A model generated the notes under the pieces. It was not told where the DNA came from and did not search any database. It saw only the letters and a program-made list of their open reading frames with translations. The position numbers were made by a program, and so were the translations under genes. 64,000 nt of DNA from Prevotella sp. (GTDB lineage: Bacteria; Bacteroidota; Bacteroidia; Bacteroidales; Bacteroidaceae). Positions 52,185 to 61,436 of this stretch are shown one piece after another (the stretch's first letter is position 1; each line of letters starts with the position of its first letter). Where the stretch lies: positions 62,001-126,000 of the forward strand of contig JAFXZF010000009.1 in NCBI GenBank assembly GCA_017541365.1, written 5' to 3'.

Positions 52185-52703
52185 ATGATAAATTACGATC
52201 TAAAAGCGATAAGGGCAATCGTATTTGATGTGGACGGCGTACTATCGACCAACACCATACAGATGGGTCCTAATGGTATGCCTGTACGCACAGTGAACAT
52301 AAAGGATGGCTACGCCATTCAACTGGCCATAAAAATGGGGCTGAAGCTCGCCATCATATCAGGGGGCACGGACAAAGGCGTTGAGGAGCGCTACCACAAG
52401 TTGGGCATGAAGGATGTATTCATGTCGTGCTCAACCAAGATAGATGTGTACAAAAAATACTTGGCTGACAACAATCTGACTGCGAAGGAGGTGATATACA
52501 TGGGTGACGACATACCTGATTACGAGGTAATGCAAATGGCGGGTTGCCCCTGTTGCCCTGTTGATGCATGCAACGACATAAAGGAAATATCAATTTATAT
52601 AAGCCCCTGCGAGGGAGGAATGGGATGCGCTCGCGATATAATAGAACAGGTACTTCGTGCTCAGGGTCACTGGCTGTCCTCAGCCAAAGCTTTTGGTTGG
52701 TAA
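52185..52703 (+). CDS. kdsC: KDO-8-phosphate phosphatase (KdsC family HAD)
   Basis: 172 residues from ATG 52185, typical for the capless HAD phosphatase. Motif I VFDVDGVLSTN, the DGYAIQLAIKMGLKLAIISGGTDKGVEERYHKLG segment, and motif IV MGDDIPDYEVMQMAGCPCCPVDACNDIK. It dephosphorylates KDO-8-phosphate for the LPS inner core. First gene of a plus-strand run that continues to the thioesterase and the APH-RapZ fusion. Confidence 0.93.
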   Translation: MINYDLKAIRAIVFDVDGVLSTNTIQMGPNGMPVRTVNIKDGYAIQLAIKMGLKLAIISGGTDKGVEERYHKLGMKDVFMSCSTKIDVYKKYLADNNLTAKEVIYMGDDIPDYEVMQMAGCPCCPVDACNDIKEISIYISPCEGGMGCARDIIEQVLRAQGHWLSSAKAFGW

Positions 52704-52707
52704 AAGC

Positions 52708-52728
52708 AATCTACAATTAACAATTGAC
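52708..52728 (+). repeat. Short heptamer array containing the thioesterase start
   Basis: Three 7-bp units, AATCTAC, AATTAAC and AATTGAC; the third contains the TTG start at 52724-52726. Confidence 0.7.
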
Positions 52729-53119
52729 TTACATTCACGAACATAAGGACATAGTAAGAGACTATGAGTGCGACATTCAGGGCATAGTGAACAATGCTAA
52801 CTACCAGCACTATCTGGAGCACGCCCGCCACCAGTTTCTGCGCTCTAAGAACGTGAGTTTTGCCGAACTGCACGAGGGAGGCATAGACTGCGTGGTAGCA
52901 CGCATAGACATGCGTTTCAAGGTACCACTGAAGGGAATGGACGAATACGTGGTGCGCACACGATTGGAAAAGGAGGGGCTGCGCTACAACTTCTATCAGG
53001 ATATATATCGCCTGAATGACGAGAAACTGTGCCTGAAGGGCAAGGTGGAGGTAGTGTGCCTGATAAACGGTAGACTGGGCGATAGCGAAGAATTATACGA
53101 GATACTATGCAAGAACTGA
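52724..53119 (+). CDS. Acyl-CoA thioesterase (4HBT/YbgC-like)
   Basis: 131 residues from TTG 52724; no other start gives the conserved beginning. Hot-dog fold with VRDYECDIQGIVNNANYQHYLEHARHQFL (catalytic Asp-type position DIQGIVNN) and MRFKVPLKGMDEYVVRTRLEKEGLRYNFYQDIYR. It hydrolyses acyl-CoA thioesters. It lies 20 bp after kdsC and overlaps the next gene by 13 bp. Confidence 0.88.
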   Translation: MTYIHEHKDIVRDYECDIQGIVNNANYQHYLEHARHQFLRSKNVSFAELHEGGIDCVVARIDMRFKVPLKGMDEYVVRTRLEKEGLRYNFYQDIYRLNDEKLCLKGKVEVVCLINGRLGDSEELYEILCKN

Positions 53120-54678
53120 AGAATCTATACACAGAGTGGCACGGCTCGGAACCTGCTGCGATGGAGAAACTGCCTGGTGCTGGCAGCAACCGTGAATACT
53201 ACCGCCTGACTGACGAAAATGGCAATAGTGTAATAGGCTGCATAGGGACCTCAAAAGAGGAGAACCATGCCTTCCTAACCATAGCAAAGCATTTTGCCAA
53301 GCGCAAGTTACCTGTGCCACGAGTACTGGCGCAGTCGGACGACGAGATGCGCTACCTGCAACAGGACTTGGGTGCGCAGTCGCTGTTTGATGCCATCAAG
53401 GGAGGACGTGATGCTGGAGGACGCTATACGCTGAAAGAGAAGGAACTGCTCAGAAAGACCATCTGCGAGCTGCCTAACATACAGGTACGTGGAGCAAGGG
53501 GACTGGACTTCTCTGTTTGCTACCCACAGCCGGAGTTTGACCAAGAAAATGTGCTCTTCGACCTCAACTACTTCAAGTATTGCTTTCTAAAGGCTACAGG
53601 CCTCGACTTCCACGAGATGAAGCTGGAGGCAAGTTTTAAACTACTGGCTAAAGATTTGACAAACGATAACCTTAACGATAACCATAACGGGAACTGTTTT
53701 CTGTATCGAGATTTTCAGGCGCGCAACGTGATGCTAGTAAAAAATGCCGAGGGTGAAGACGAACCTTTCTTCATAGACTTCCAGGGTGGACGCAAGGGTC
53801 CATACTACTATGATGTAGCTTCTTTTTTGTGGCAGGCATCAGCACGCTACAGCAAATCGCTGAGGCAGGAGCTCATCAAGGACTACTATAAATCCCTCGG
53901 CCACTATACTGAGGTCCCACCCTTCAAGCAGTTTAATGACCGCCTGCAGTTGTTTGTGCTATTCCGTACGCTGCAAGTGCTTGGTGCCTACGGCTTTAGA
54001 GGATATTTTGAACGCAAGGCGCACTTCATACAGAGCATTCCGCCAGCAATACAAAACCTGCGAGAGCTGATCAAGGAGAACAATTTCCCCTACCCTCACC
54101 TCATAAATGTGCTGAAGCGACTTACCGAGTTGCCACAGTATGCCCCCAAACCCATAGAACCTGCAAAGCGTAAGGATGGCTATAAGACGACTGACAACAA
54201 CCCGTATAACGTCAACCCTTCAGACGGTAAAGCTACATACTCAAAGTATGACGGCAAGGGACCTCTCGTAGTGAAAGTGTTCAGTTTCTCTTTCCATAAA
54301 GGAATACCTGCCGACAACTCTGGCAATGGTGGTGGATATGTGTTCGACTGCAGAAGTACGCACAACCCTGGACGATACGAACCATACAAACAACTGACTG
54401 GCATTGATGAGCCGGTAATACGTTTTTTGGAGGATGATGGAGAGATATTAACTTTCTTAGAATCAGTGTATAAGCTTGCTGACGTTCATGTAACACGCTA
54501 CCTACAGCGGGGTTTCACCAGTCTGATGTTCTGCTTCGGATGCACAGGTGGTCAGCATCGCTCCGTATATTCCGCACAGCACCTGGCTGAGCATATCCAT
54601 AACAAGTTCGGCGTGGAGGTGTTGTTGGAGCATCGGGAACTGAAAATAAAACAGCATTTTCAAGCAGTAAAGGTTTGA
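53107..54678 (+). CDS. APH-type kinase fused to a RapZ C-terminal domain
   Basis: 523 residues. Residues 1-about 330: aminoglycoside-phosphotransferase-like kinase (AmgK-type) with LPGAGSNREYYRLTD, the Brenner motif FLYRDFQARNVMLV and FFIDFQGGRKGPYYYDVAS. A linker (about 355-395). Residues about 395-520: RapZ-C domain, KVFSFSFHKGIPADNSGNGGGYVFDCRSTHNPGRYEPYKQLTG, RYLQRGFTSLMFCFGCTGGQHRSVYSAQHLAEHI. RapZ binds glucosamine-6-phosphate in E. coli; AmgK kinases phosphorylate cell-wall sugars. A sugar-sensing kinase is inferred. Overlaps the thioesterase. Confidence 0.88.
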   Translation: MQELKNLYTEWHGSEPAAMEKLPGAGSNREYYRLTDENGNSVIGCIGTSKEENHAFLTIAKHFAKRKLPVPRVLAQSDDEMRYLQQDLGAQSLFDAIKGGRDAGGRYTLKEKELLRKTICELPNIQVRGARGLDFSVCYPQPEFDQENVLFDLNYFKYCFLKATGLDFHEMKLEASFKLLAKDLTNDNLNDNHNGNCFLYRDFQARNVMLVKNAEGEDEPFFIDFQGGRKGPYYYDVASFLWQASARYSKSLRQELIKDYYKSLGHYTEVPPFKQFNDRLQLFVLFRTLQVLGAYGFRGYFERKAHFIQSIPPAIQNLRELIKENNFPYPHLINVLKRLTELPQYAPKPIEPAKRKDGYKTTDNNPYNVNPSDGKATYSKYDGKGPLVVKVFSFSFHKGIPADNSGNGGGYVFDCRSTHNPGRYEPYKQLTGIDEPVIRFLEDDGEILTFLESVYKLADVHVTRYLQRGFTSLMFCFGCTGGQHRSVYSAQHLAEHIHNKFGVEVLLEHRELKIKQHFQAVKV

Positions 54679-55622
54679 TAGTTAGATCCATAAAAAACTG
54701 GTCGTTACCAGTAAGCATGACAATTGGTGCTCTCGCTTATCTAGTGGGCAGACTTCTACCATTCTCACCCATCGCAAAGGGCGAGATAATGGAGATTGTC
54801 ACACTGCTGCAACCCCTGCTGCTATTTGTGATGCTATACTGTGCTTTCTGCAAAGTAAATCCTCGTGACATGCGTCCTCATTTGTGGCATCTGTGGCTAT
54901 TACTCACTCAATGCATGATATTCGTTTCCGTTTGTTTGATAATGATGTGTATCGATGCCGTCAGTGCACCCTGGCAGGGTTATTTCCTTGAAGGAATGCT
55001 ACTCTCCATTATCTGTCCCACAGCAACAGCCTGCGCTGTTATTACACAAAAACTTGGTGGTGACTCATCTACAACCACAACCTACACCCTCTTTATCAAT
55101 CTCGCCGTTGCCATCATCGCTCCACTGATGCTGCCTCTGATAAGCCCGCAAGGGGATCTCACCTTCCTTGCTGCATTTTTCACTATATCAAAAAAGGTAT
55201 TTCCGCTACTGATTTTCCCATTGTTGCTCGCTTGGGCCACACGCTATTTCCTGCCCCGACTACACAAGAAGATACTGTCAGTGCGCGACCTTGCCTTCTA
55301 TCTATGGCTGGTAGCGCTGGCAATAGCCATAGCCATTACCTGCAGGGCTCTTTGGCATAGCAATGCCACGTCTGATGACGTTTTTGCCATAGCCGCTGCT
55401 ACACTGATGATGTGTCTTTTCCAATTTGTCTTTGGCAAATGGGTAGGAGGCAAATATCACCAGACTATAGAAGCTGGGCAGGCAATGGGACAAAAAAACA
55501 CTATTTTCATGATATGGTTAGGATATACATATTTAAGTCCGCTCTCGGCTACAGCAGGCGGTTTCTACTCAATATGGCACAATATAGCCAATTCATACCA
55601 ACTGTACAAAAAAAGACGTTGA
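54675..55622 (+). CDS. Membrane transporter of the bile acid:sodium symporter (BASS) type
   Basis: About 315 residues from TTG 54675, which overlaps the previous stop (TTGA); ATG 54717 is an alternative. Nine to ten hydrophobic helices, SIICPTATACAVITQKLGGD near the middle and AGQAMGQKNTIFMIWLGYTYLSPLSA near the end, resembling BASS-family transporters. Substrate unknown. The stop overlaps the start of the DUF3078 gene (TGATG). Confidence 0.8.
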   Translation: MIVRSIKNWSLPVSMTIGALAYLVGRLLPFSPIAKGEIMEIVTLLQPLLLFVMLYCAFCKVNPRDMRPHLWHLWLLLTQCMIFVSVCLIMMCIDAVSAPWQGYFLEGMLLSIICPTATACAVITQKLGGDSSTTTTYTLFINLAVAIIAPLMLPLISPQGDLTFLAAFFTISKKVFPLLIFPLLLAWATRYFLPRLHKKILSVRDLAFYLWLVALAIAIAITCRALWHSNATSDDVFAIAAATLMMCLFQFVFGKWVGGKYHQTIEAGQAMGQKNTIFMIWLGYTYLSPLSATAGGFYSIWHNIANSYQLYKKRR

Positions 55623-56776
55623 TGCGAACTCTACTATTATACACGATAATGATAATGGCTGCTGTCGCAGTTCCCGCACAAGAGGCAACACAGTTGGAAC
55701 AGGTGCAATGCAGCAATCTTCTATTGCCGCTACGCTACAATGCGGACGTAATAAAACGACAGTTTAGCATAAAAGGTGATACTACCTCACTTGCCGACAA
55801 AGTGATAACAAACACGTACTTGAAACATCCAGAAACAGTCGCACCTGCTACCAGCAATAATATAAATGACAGCAATGGCAAAGATGTAATAGAACCAATA
55901 ACGAGCCGGCCCAAAGTTGACAAAAGACCACATGAGATAATGATGCCAGAAGCAGAGGACAAAATAGAGTTGGTTGTTACAAAACCTAATTTCTGGACGT
56001 TTTTTGGCGACTACAGCCTTCAGTTTATGCAGAACTATATATCACCCAACTGGTATAAATCGGGGAACTCCAATTATTCTATGCTGGGAGCCGTGACGCT
56101 GCAGTACAATTATAACAACAAGCAACGACTAAAATGGGACAACATACTGGAGTTAAAATTGGGATTCCAAGCCACTGATGCCGACACAGTGAACAACTTC
56201 AAAACCACAGAAGACCTTATTCGCTACACCACACAGCTGTCACTGCAAGCTTACAAGGAATGGTACTATGCTGCCCAACTTATCGCCAGCACTCAGTTTA
56301 CACGGGGTCTGAAGAACAACGATGCCACTATATATTCTGACTTCATGTCGCCCTTCGACCTCAACGTGTCGTTGGGCATGAACTACGTGGTGAATATATG
56401 GAACAAGAAACTGACGGGTAACGTACTGCTTGCTCCCCTGTCATACAAGATGACCTATGTGGATAGGCTTAATTTATCAACACGATTCGGAGTTGATGAG
56501 GGTAAGCACGTATCAAATAACGTGGGTTCGATGATTAATGTCGGACTTACATGGAAGCCTGCAGACAACATAAAATGGGAGACACGATTTTATACATTCT
56601 CCAACTACTCATATTTGCAAATGGAGTGGGAAAATACGCTTACCTTCCAGTTTAACCGCTATATCTCAACCAAGTTGTTTCTCTACCCCCGTTTTGATAG
56701 CCACGAAGAACGAACGACATCTACATATTGGCAGATGAAAGAACACCTCTCTATAGGCTTTGCATACAGCATGTAA
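55622..56776 (+). CDS. Exported DUF3078 protein, probable outer membrane barrel
   Basis: 384 residues from ATG 55622. Signal peptide MRTLLLYTIMIMAAVAVPAQ. The mature protein has an N-terminal linker (about 40-130), then beta-rich repeats of aromatic-alternating strands (WDNILELKLGFQATD, DLIRYTTQLSLQAYKEWYYAAQLIASTQF, WETRFYTFSNYSYLQMEWENTLTFQFNRY) and ends with an aromatic residue two from the C-terminus region (HLSIGFAYSM). The upstream long frame from 55412 overlaps the transporter and is rejected. Function unknown. Confidence 0.85.
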   Translation: MRTLLLYTIMIMAAVAVPAQEATQLEQVQCSNLLLPLRYNADVIKRQFSIKGDTTSLADKVITNTYLKHPETVAPATSNNINDSNGKDVIEPITSRPKVDKRPHEIMMPEAEDKIELVVTKPNFWTFFGDYSLQFMQNYISPNWYKSGNSNYSMLGAVTLQYNYNNKQRLKWDNILELKLGFQATDADTVNNFKTTEDLIRYTTQLSLQAYKEWYYAAQLIASTQFTRGLKNNDATIYSDFMSPFDLNVSLGMNYVVNIWNKKLTGNVLLAPLSYKMTYVDRLNLSTRFGVDEGKHVSNNVGSMINVGLTWKPADNIKWETRFYTFSNYSYLQMEWENTLTFQFNRYISTKLFLYPRFDSHEERTTSTYWQMKEHLSIGFAYSM

Positions 56777-56806
56777 AAAAAAAACAGAGCAAAGAAAGAG
56801 TCATCT

Positions 56807-58591
56807 ATGAACAAAGTCGACCTCGCATGGCACATAATATCCAATACTGATACGCACCTGTTTCTTACCGGCAAGGCGGGGACAGGTAAAACAACATTCC
56901 TGCGCAGGTTAAAAGACACATTGCCAAAGCGTATGGTAGTGCTGGCACCAACAGGGATAGCAGCCATCAATGCTGGAGGTTCCACAATACACTCCTTCTT
57001 TCAATTTGGCTTCGGTCCTCTGCTTCCTGGCACAAAGCGAGAGAGAAAGTACCAATTTCGCAAACAAAAAATACAACTCATTCGTTCGCTTGACCTGATT
57101 GTAATCGACGAAATAAGTATGGTGCGCGCTGACGTACTAGATGCTATAGATGAGATTCTACGTCAATATCGCGATCGTTCACTACCATTCGGCGGCGTAC
57201 AAATGTTACTCATTGGTGACATGCAGCAATTGGCACCAGTAGCTCGCGACGAAGAATGGCAATTACTAAGCCTTTACTACTCCACACCGTATTTCTTTTC
57301 ATGCCACGTACTACAAAACGCCAATTTCGTCACGATTGAATTGGAGCATGTATATAGGCAGTCTGATGCGGAATTTATAGACATACTGAACCAAGTACGC
57401 GACAACACCATCACCGATGCATCACTTGCAAAACTCAATGAACACTATCAGCCCAACTTTATCCCCCCCAAGAAGAGCGGATATGTTAGACTCTGTACAC
57501 ACAACAGGCAAGCAGATACCATAAACGATCGTGAACTGCAAGCTATATGCGCTGATGAATATAGTTTTATAGCCGACATTGATGGCGATTTTCCTGAAAT
57601 GTCATACCCTACGGAGAAAGTATTGCGATTGAAGGAGGGAGCACAAGTGATGTTTGTGAAAAACGACTCTTCACTGGACAAGGAATACTATAATGGCATG
57701 ATAGGCGAGGTAATACAATTTGACAAGCGCAACCTTATACATGTGAAATGCGCAGAAACTGGCAAAGTCATCAAAGTTGGTCGTGAGCAATGGAAAAACA
57801 CCCGCTATACACTCGACAAAGTTAGTAAAGAAATATATGAGGAAACAGTGGGGACCTTTGAACAGTACCCACTAAAGGCCGCATGGGCTATCACTGTGCA
57901 CAAGAGCCAAGGACTCACCTTTGACCATGCCATTATCGATGTTCAACACTCCTTCGCCCACGGGCAGACTTACGTTGCATTGTCCAGATGCAAAAATCTG
58001 AAAGGATTAGTGCTTAGTTCTCCTATACCACGCCATGCCATCATCAACGACAGAGCTGTGGAGCAATTTTATAATGACCCACGTCACCAAGAGCCTGATG
58101 ACACATTGCTCATGCATATGGAGAAACAATTTCTCACGCACACTATAGACATACTCTTTTCCCTTCAACCATTACGTCAAGGTATAAATGACACCTTACG
58201 TTTTCTGCGCGAGCATTTCTACACACAAATGCCTAAGACATATGCGAAGTGGCAAGATGCGAGCGAAAGACTCAAGCCACTAGAGGATGTAGCAAAATCA
58301 TTTCACAACCAATACTATTCACTCATCATGAGAGAAGATAATGACATCCTGCAAGAACGCATAATGAAAGGTGCGGCATACTTTGAAGACCAACTGCTTT
58401 TCATACGCATACTGCTTAAGGCAACAATACTCAACAGCGATAGCAAAAACATACGTAACAAACGTGATGAAATAATAGGAAATATAACAAACCAATATAA
58501 ACTAAAATTTCAGTTACTTCACTATGTGGCACACAATGGTTTTAATCTCCAGAACTATCTTAAGACAAAATCACGATTGGTCATATCATAA
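56807..58591 (+). CDS. Pif1/RecD-like DNA helicase
   Basis: 594 residues. Superfamily 1B helicase motifs: Walker A LTGKAGTGKTTFLRRL, APTGIAAINAGGSTIHSFF, Walker B DLIVIDEISMVRADVLDAID, LIGDMQQLAPV, HVYRQSDAEFIDILNQVR, GAQVMFVKND and ITVHKSQGLTFDHAIID, VALSRC. The C-terminal 130 residues are helical and unassigned (QPLRQGINDTLRFLREHFYTQMPKTYAKWQ). It unwinds DNA in a 5'-3' direction if like Pif1; lineage role unknown. Confidence 0.92.
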   Translation: MNKVDLAWHIISNTDTHLFLTGKAGTGKTTFLRRLKDTLPKRMVVLAPTGIAAINAGGSTIHSFFQFGFGPLLPGTKRERKYQFRKQKIQLIRSLDLIVIDEISMVRADVLDAIDEILRQYRDRSLPFGGVQMLLIGDMQQLAPVARDEEWQLLSLYYSTPYFFSCHVLQNANFVTIELEHVYRQSDAEFIDILNQVRDNTITDASLAKLNEHYQPNFIPPKKSGYVRLCTHNRQADTINDRELQAICADEYSFIADIDGDFPEMSYPTEKVLRLKEGAQVMFVKNDSSLDKEYYNGMIGEVIQFDKRNLIHVKCAETGKVIKVGREQWKNTRYTLDKVSKEIYEETVGTFEQYPLKAAWAITVHKSQGLTFDHAIIDVQHSFAHGQTYVALSRCKNLKGLVLSSPIPRHAIINDRAVEQFYNDPRHQEPDDTLLMHMEKQFLTHTIDILFSLQPLRQGINDTLRFLREHFYTQMPKTYAKWQDASERLKPLEDVAKSFHNQYYSLIMREDNDILQERIMKGAAYFEDQLLFIRILLKATILNSDSKNIRNKRDEIIGNITNQYKLKFQLLHYVAHNGFNLQNYLKTKSRLVIS

Positions 58592-58598
58592 ATACAAC

Positions 58599-59303
58599 AT
58601 GAGAACACTACTATATATCATAGTAATTTGTTGCACCGTAGGATGTAGCAAAGACAATAATGCAAACAAGAACGCTAATGCGAACAAAATACAAAAAACA
58701 GATGCTCCTGTAAAAGTTGCCGTATTGCCAGTAGAAGAATGCCTACCACTCTATGTGGCAGAACACCTTGGACTACTTGACTCACTTCATGCGAATGTAA
58801 CTCTCTGCAAATATGGTGCTCTGTCAGAATGTCATTCTGCCATATTCCAGCACAAAGCAGAAGTAACAATAAACGACTCAGCACTACGGTACTACTTCCT
58901 AACCTCACAAAAAGCTCGTATACATCGTATTGCGCAACTTTCAGATAAAGTGATAGCAGCTGACAGCAAGGGATACTCATACAACATGGCAAGGACGGCG
59001 ATAGATTCATTACTCAACAAAAAGCGTCACGTATTCATAATACAGGTAGAAGATATCAATATACGCACCAAGATGCTCATTAGTGGCAATGTTGATGCTG
59101 CACTGCTCCCAGAACCATATGCCTCACGTGCATTAGAAGCTGGAGCCTATAAGATTACTCTGTCCAAAAACAACATGCAGAACGACACTTTGGCACGTTC
59201 TTTGCTCACAAAGCATATCCCACGACTTGAACGCTATCTCGTCATAGCACGTGATTCGCTAAAAGTGTATGGCAAAGACAATTATCTTTATCTTTTGAAA
59301 TGA
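58599..59303 (+). CDS. Lipoprotein with type 2 periplasmic-binding fold (SsuA/THI5-like)
   Basis: 234 residues from ATG 58599. Lipobox LLYIIVICCTVGC|SKD, followed by a low-complexity NANKNANANK spacer. The core VKVAVLPVEECLPLYVAEHLGLLD, ALSECHSAIFQHKAEVTINDSALRYYFL and GNVDAALLPEPYASRALEAG fits NMT1/SsuA-type solute-binding folds. No permease is adjacent, so it may be a sensor or remnant. It starts just after the helicase stop. Confidence 0.78.
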   Translation: MRTLLYIIVICCTVGCSKDNNANKNANANKIQKTDAPVKVAVLPVEECLPLYVAEHLGLLDSLHANVTLCKYGALSECHSAIFQHKAEVTINDSALRYYFLTSQKARIHRIAQLSDKVIAADSKGYSYNMARTAIDSLLNKKRHVFIIQVEDINIRTKMLISGNVDAALLPEPYASRALEAGAYKITLSKNNMQNDTLARSLLTKHIPRLERYLVIARDSLKVYGKDNYLYLLK

Positions 59304-59346
59304 AGACTTCTGTACTTCGATATTTCAAATTTCAATATGCAAACCA

Positions 59347-61377
59347 ATGGATACTCTACACCTCATACATAACGGGCAGTTTATAGATGCTATCAATTCC
59401 ATGACGGGAATGGCAGCAAAGTACCCAAACGAGAACTTCCGCGAACGTCTCGAAGCACTGCGTTATGAATTTCTCATGATGCAAGATTACTTCACACGCG
59501 GCATTAATGATCCACGACGTAATGATATTTACCGCACCTTAAGAGGAAAACTTATCAATCTCAACTACGACTTGCAAGTTTACGAAACTCTGCGACAAAC
59601 TCCTATGATAAAACCATGGATGTCTCACGTAAAACAGATGGATACCACCATAGACTCGTTGTTACAAGTCGACAAGGATTATGCATTTTATGCTGTCCTT
59701 ACTTCCTATCATTGGCGTAAAGAGGATACCGATGATTGGGTGCATTGCTACACCACCACTTCTACATTTACTGCCAGCCACTATATACTTCTTGCCGCAC
59801 TAACGATGAGTGCCATAGAGCATTTCTCCAAGCAAAAGGCACTGTGCCTTGCACGCATATACAATGGCGTACAGGATGCTACCCTACGCCAACAAGCTTT
59901 TGTCGGCAGTATACTTGCACTTACCATGGATCGCAATGCTATCAATAACAAAAAACGTGATGAGGTGCTAAGTGAGCTATTCGCATCAGACGACACCCGA
60001 AAGGCTGTCATAGAGATGCAAATCCAACTCATAAAATGCACACAGGCTGACACAGATGCAACAAAAATCAATGAGTCAATCATGCCCGAAATTATGAAAA
60101 GTCAGCCGTTCATCATAACACGCAACGGCATAGTGGAACGTGATGAGGACAACAACGACTGCGACAGCGACAGTAAGATTGACGAGATGGAAAAGAATAT
60201 ACTAAAAGTGCAGAAAATGCAACAACAGGGTTCCGACATATTCTTTGGAGGTTTCAAGCAGATGAAGCGCTATCCATTCTTCAACAAGGTATCTAACTGG
60301 TTTACGCCTTTCGATATAGATCATCCTGAACTCAAAGAGGTCAAGCAAAAGCTGCATGGAAGTAAATTTCTTGAAAGAGTTATCAAACAAGGACCATTCT
60401 GCAATTCCGACAAGTACTCCTTTATTTTCGCTATGAATGATGTCATAGGACAGTTCTCCGACAAGATACGTTCCCTTATGGAAGAAGGAGAACTCGGTCC
60501 AATAGGCATGCATACCAACCCAGAAGAAGTACTAGAACCTACCTACATACGTCGTCAGTATCTACAAGACCTATTCAGATTCTACTCTATTAACCCCTTG
60601 GGCAAAACTCTTAGCAGCCCTTTCAAAGATGCGGAGGATTTTGAATCCTGGTTAATATGTCTTGACTATATGACTACGCAGCAACTCATCGAGATGGGAC
60701 GATACCTTATAAAGAAAAAGTACCTACACGCTCTCGAGGACATTATCAACTGCTACCCTAACCAAGATGAGGTGGAACTAGACTATCTCTCAGGAGAACT
60801 ATTACTCCATGAAGCTGCTTATGGCGATGCAATAGAGTATTACAACTCATACCTTCAGGAGCATCCAAACCACCAGCCATCACTACGAGGTATAGCAAAG
60901 GCATACTACTCTATCGGTGAATATGGTAAGGCTTCATCTTACTATGACGCATTGCGCACTTTGCAACCAGACAGAGTGGCATATTCCCTAAATTACTGCA
61001 TGTCGATGGTCAAAGATGGACAGGCATCCGAGATAATCAACGAGCTCTACCGCCTCAATTTCGAAAACCCCGACAATCACGCCATCAGCAACACTTTGGG
61101 ATGGGCATTGCTATATGCAGAGAAGCCTGATAAGGCTCTAAACATTTACGAAAATATGCCACAAGAGATCATTACACACGATCTCTCCACATATCTTAAT
61201 TATGTATATGCATACTTCGTTACGCAGTTTAAACTGCCACAGCTACGATTCTCACAAACAGAAACTGTGTTGACAGATAGCGCGACTCTACTCGAAGAGA
61301 TGCGTCAAGATGCCGCTATGCTACATATTTATGGACTAGGCGAGACAGAAATTACTATTATGGCACACTCTTTGTAA
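59347..61377 (+). CDS. Large TPR-repeat protein
   Basis: 676 residues, mainly helical; no signal peptide. TPR-like repeats are clear in the second half (ELLLHEAAYGDAIEYYNSYLQEHPNHQPSLRGIAKAYYSIGEYGKASSYYDALRTLQPDRVAYSLNYCMSMVKDG and NTLGWALLYAEKPDKALNIYENMP). The central region is acidic (ERDEDNNDCDSDSKIDEME). A scaffold role is inferred. It sits 59 bp upstream of the ClpC-like gene, so a partnership with that ATPase is plausible. Confidence 0.82.
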   Translation: MDTLHLIHNGQFIDAINSMTGMAAKYPNENFRERLEALRYEFLMMQDYFTRGINDPRRNDIYRTLRGKLINLNYDLQVYETLRQTPMIKPWMSHVKQMDTTIDSLLQVDKDYAFYAVLTSYHWRKEDTDDWVHCYTTTSTFTASHYILLAALTMSAIEHFSKQKALCLARIYNGVQDATLRQQAFVGSILALTMDRNAINNKKRDEVLSELFASDDTRKAVIEMQIQLIKCTQADTDATKINESIMPEIMKSQPFIITRNGIVERDEDNNDCDSDSKIDEMEKNILKVQKMQQQGSDIFFGGFKQMKRYPFFNKVSNWFTPFDIDHPELKEVKQKLHGSKFLERVIKQGPFCNSDKYSFIFAMNDVIGQFSDKIRSLMEEGELGPIGMHTNPEEVLEPTYIRRQYLQDLFRFYSINPLGKTLSSPFKDAEDFESWLICLDYMTTQQLIEMGRYLIKKKYLHALEDIINCYPNQDEVELDYLSGELLLHEAAYGDAIEYYNSYLQEHPNHQPSLRGIAKAYYSIGEYGKASSYYDALRTLQPDRVAYSLNYCMSMVKDGQASEIINELYRLNFENPDNHAISNTLGWALLYAEKPDKALNIYENMPQEIITHDLSTYLNYVYAYFVTQFKLPQLRFSQTETVLTDSATLLEEMRQDAAMLHIYGLGETEITIMAHSL

Positions 61378-61436
61378 GCTATACTTTAAAATTTGACACT
61401 TCTTAAGTACTTCCCATCTCTATCATAAAGTAATAT

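Noticed and set aside
55412..55621. Long N-terminal extension of the DUF3078 protein
   Set aside because: It overlaps the transporter gene; ATG 55622 gives a clear signal peptide.
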